Shown one piece after another: positions 62,403 through 64,000 of a stretch of DNA of 64,000 nucleotides (its first letter is position 1; each line of letters opens with the position of its first letter). Source of the DNA: Aliiruegeria lutimaris (GTDB lineage: Bacteria > Pseudomonadota > Alphaproteobacteria > Rhodobacterales > Rhodobacteraceae). A model generated the notes under the pieces. That model had not been told where the DNA came from, made no database searches, and saw only the letters and a program-made list of their open reading frames with translations. The stretch spans positions 1-64,000 of the forward strand of contig NZ_FNEK01000013.1 of the NCBI RefSeq assembly GCF_900099935.1, given 5' to 3'. A program made the translations under genes and the position numbers.

Positions 62403-64000
62403 TTACTGACTGTCGAGATAGGCGCGCCATCCGCCCAGTTCAGTGATCTCAGTCGCGCCATCGAGCCCAGCAGGTTCCACCAGGAAGCCCTTGACCATGG
62501 AGCCGTCGGCGAGCTCGATCGACCCGATGGAGAGCGGGGAGGGGATGGAAGCGAGGAATTCCCCGAAGGCGGCGGGCGGCAATGCCCAGATCTCGAGCGC
62601 GATGGCCTTGCCGCCGTCGGAGCGGATCAGGCCGGGGCGCGCGGGCGGGCCGCCGGCCAGCGCATGGAAGCGGTAGCGCGCCGACGTCGATCCGCTGCGC
62701 AGGTAGCGCCCGCCGCGCGATGTCAGTTCGTGGTTGAGCGGCAGGCCCGACATATGTGCGCCGACGACGGCGATTTCGATCTCGCCCGGTGCGGGACCGT
62801 CCGCCGGGAGGGCGGCTGCGGGCAGATCACGCCCAGTCGCCCCGAGGCTGGGGCCGGTGGCGCGGTGCAGCCGCTCGGCCACCGACGCGGCCAGCCCGTC
62901 GCGCACCGAGGCCGCCAGAAGCGTCACGCTGCCCGGCCGACCATCGCTGCGCGGGGCGGTCGGAACGGCGATGCCGCACAGGTCCATCAGGTTGACGAAA
63001 TTCGTGTAGGTGCCGAAGCGGGAATTGGGGCCGATCGGGTCAGCCTCAAGATCGGCCACCGAGTAGAATGTCGGGATGGTGGGCACGCAGAGCAGGTCCA
63101 CCTGTTCCAGAAGCGGCTCGGCCAGGCGTTTCAGCTCGGCGAGCCGGTAGATGCCGCGGAAAGCGTCTACCGCCGAGAGCCGCGCGCCGCCGCCGATGAT
63201 CTGCAGCGTCACCGGGTGGAGCGCGTCGGGATCGCTGGCGATGAGATCCTCGACCACGGTGAGCCGCTCGGCGACCCAGGCGCCCTCGTAGAGCATCTCG
63301 GCGACCTTGAAGAAGGGGGTGAAATCCAACTCGACGATGCACGCGCCATCGGCCTCGAGCGTGGACAGCGTGGCGGCGAAGCTCTCGGCCTGAACCGTGT
63401 CGCCGAAAAACTCCCGCGTCGCGGCATCGGGCACGCCGACGCGCAGCGCGGGCGGCGGGGCGGTGAGCGGCGGTGTGGCGATATCACGGGCGAACGCGTC
63501 GCCGCGGTCGAAGCGCGCGGCGGCGGTGAAGGCGCGCCAGGCGTCGGGCACGGTCAGCGCGAAGATCGAGATCGTGTCGAGCGTCCGGCAGGCGGGCACG
63601 ACGCCGGTATTGGAGAGCGCGCCGAGCGTGGGTTTCAGCCCGACGATATTGTTGAGCGCGGCGGGAACGCGGCCCGATCCGGCGGTGTCGGTGCCCAGCG
63701 AGAAAGAGACAATGCCGCGCGCCACGGCTACGCCGGAGCCGGCGGACGAACCGCCCGGCACGATCTCGGGGTCGATCGCGTTTTTCGGTGGCGGGAAGGG
63801 CGAGCGGACGCCGACAAGGCCGGTGGCGAACTGGTCGAGATTGGTCTTGCCGAGCGGGATCGCGCCCGCGGCTTTGAGCGCGGCGACGGCGAAAGCGTCC
63901 TTCTCCGGCTCATAGGCATAGGCCGGGCAGGCGGCGGTGGTGGGGGTGCCGGCGAGGTCGATATTGTCCTTGATCGCGAAGGGGATTCCCCAGAGCGGCA
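62403..64000 (-). CDS. atzF: Allophanate hydrolase, cut by window edge
   Basis: Amidase-signature protein whose N terminus lies beyond 64000; 532 codons are visible. PLWGIPFAIKDNIDLAGTPTTAACP carries the catalytic Lys, VPGGSSAGSGVAVARGIVSFSLGTDTAGSGR the Ser-cisSer pair and nucleophile Ser. The C-terminal extra domain (EIEIAVVGAHMSGLPLNHELTSRGGRYL...GLIRSDGGKAIALEIWALP) is the allophanate hydrolase C domain. It cleaves allophanate to ammonia and CO2 in urea carboxylase-type urea use. The partner urea carboxylase is presumably upstream, outside the window. Confidence 0.9.
   Translation of the reverse strand, partial: PLWGIPFAIKDNIDLAGTPTTAACPAYAYEPEKDAFAVAALKAAGAIPLGKTNLDQFATGLVGVRSPFPPPKNAIDPEIVPGGSSAGSGVAVARGIVSFSLGTDTAGSGRVPAALNNIVGLKPTLGALSNTGVVPACRTLDTISIFALTVPDAWRAFTAAARFDRGDAFARDIATPPLTAPPPALRVGVPDAATREFFGDTVQAESFAATLSTLEADGACIVELDFTPFFKVAEMLYEGAWVAERLTVVEDLIASDPDALHPVTLQIIGGGARLSAVDAFRGIYRLAELKRLAEPLLEQVDLLCVPTIPTFYSVADLEADPIGPNSRFGTYTNFVNLMDLCGIAVPTAPRSDGRPGSVTLLAASVRDGLAASVAERLHRATGPSLGATGRDLPAAALPADGPAPGEIEIAVVGAHMSGLPLNHELTSRGGRYLRSGSTSARYRFHALAGGPPARPGLIRSDGGKAIALEIWALPPAAFGEFLASIPSPLSIGSIELADGSMVKGFLVEPAGLDGATEITELGGWRAYLDSQ

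Noticed and set aside
1-64000. tRNA or rRNA genes, CRISPR arrays, prophage or complete insertion sequences
   Set aside because: No cloverleaf-like sequences, spaced identical repeats, integrase or transposase motifs were seen by eye on either strand. Short or degraded examples could be missed.

Overview
This is about 64 kb of a GC-rich chromosome, almost entirely metabolic. Gene content points to a marine or soil alphaproteobacterium of the Rhodobacterales (Roseobacter type): ChvE/GguAB-type sugar ABC systems, TRAP and tripartite tricarboxylate (TTT) transporters, a pcaQ/pobA-pcaDCHG block with a BKACE-family enzyme, and an allophanate hydrolase. Genus cannot be fixed from sequence alone. I saw no rRNA, tRNA, CRISPR array, prophage or intact insertion sequence.

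Layout. (1) 0.1-3.4 kb: a MarR-like regulator and a large Na+/H+ antiporter with a C-terminal cyclic-nucleotide-binding domain. (2) 4.1-15.8 kb: pentitol/pentulose catabolism: xylitol-type dehydrogenase and xylulokinase, an AraC regulator, a sugar/polyol ABC transporter (binding protein, ATPase, permease), an L-xylulose-reductase-like SDR, a ribitol-dehydrogenase-like SDR, a D-ribulokinase-like FGGY kinase and a HAD phosphatase. (3) 15.8-27.3 kb: a divergent aldarate (glucarate/galactarate) regulon. Leftward run the GntR regulator, GudD, the HpcH/HpaI aldolase, tartronate semialdehyde reductase and glycerate 2-kinase. Rightward run a TTT transporter, GarD and an enolase-superfamily galactarate/talarate dehydratase. 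(4) 27.8-38 kb: L-arabinose uptake (ChvE-GguA-GguB) and catabolism (AraD, AraA, AraB, AraC), with an SMP-30 lactonase. (5) 38-39.3 kb: a LigB/DODA-type dioxygenase and DoxX. (6) 39.8-49.3 kb: TRAP transporter plus a CoA-dependent beta-oxidative hydroxycinnamate pathway (SDR, crotonase, MarR regulator, acyl-CoA synthetase, amidohydrolase, acyl-CoA dehydrogenase). (7) 49.5-56.7 kb: an odd low-GC NTF2-like gene, then PcaQ, PobA, PcaD, PcaC, PcaH, PcaG, BKACE and PcaB. (8) 57-62.3 kb: a PepSY membrane protein convergent with a five-gene TolQ/ExbB-ExbD-ExbD-DUF4384 cluster. (9) 62.4-64 kb: allophanate hydrolase cut by the window edge.

How it works together. The pieces read as a plant-cell-wall monomer island. 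Pentitols and L-arabinose enter the pentose phosphate pathway. Sugar diacids go to pyruvate and 2-phosphoglycerate. Coumarate/ferulate-type acids, which are esterified to arabinose in grass cell walls, lose two carbons as acetyl-CoA, and the hydroxybenzoate passes via PobA into the protocatechuate branch of the beta-ketoadipate pathway. BKACE is the candidate last step in place of the usual CoA transferase and thiolase, which are absent here.

The least explained element is the cluster at 58.2-62.3 kb. It encodes a proton-driven ExbB/ExbD-type motor with two different ExbD subunits, a long proline/alanine-rich membrane-anchored protein with three 55-residue repeats and a C-terminal DUF4384-like domain, and a small secreted protein.
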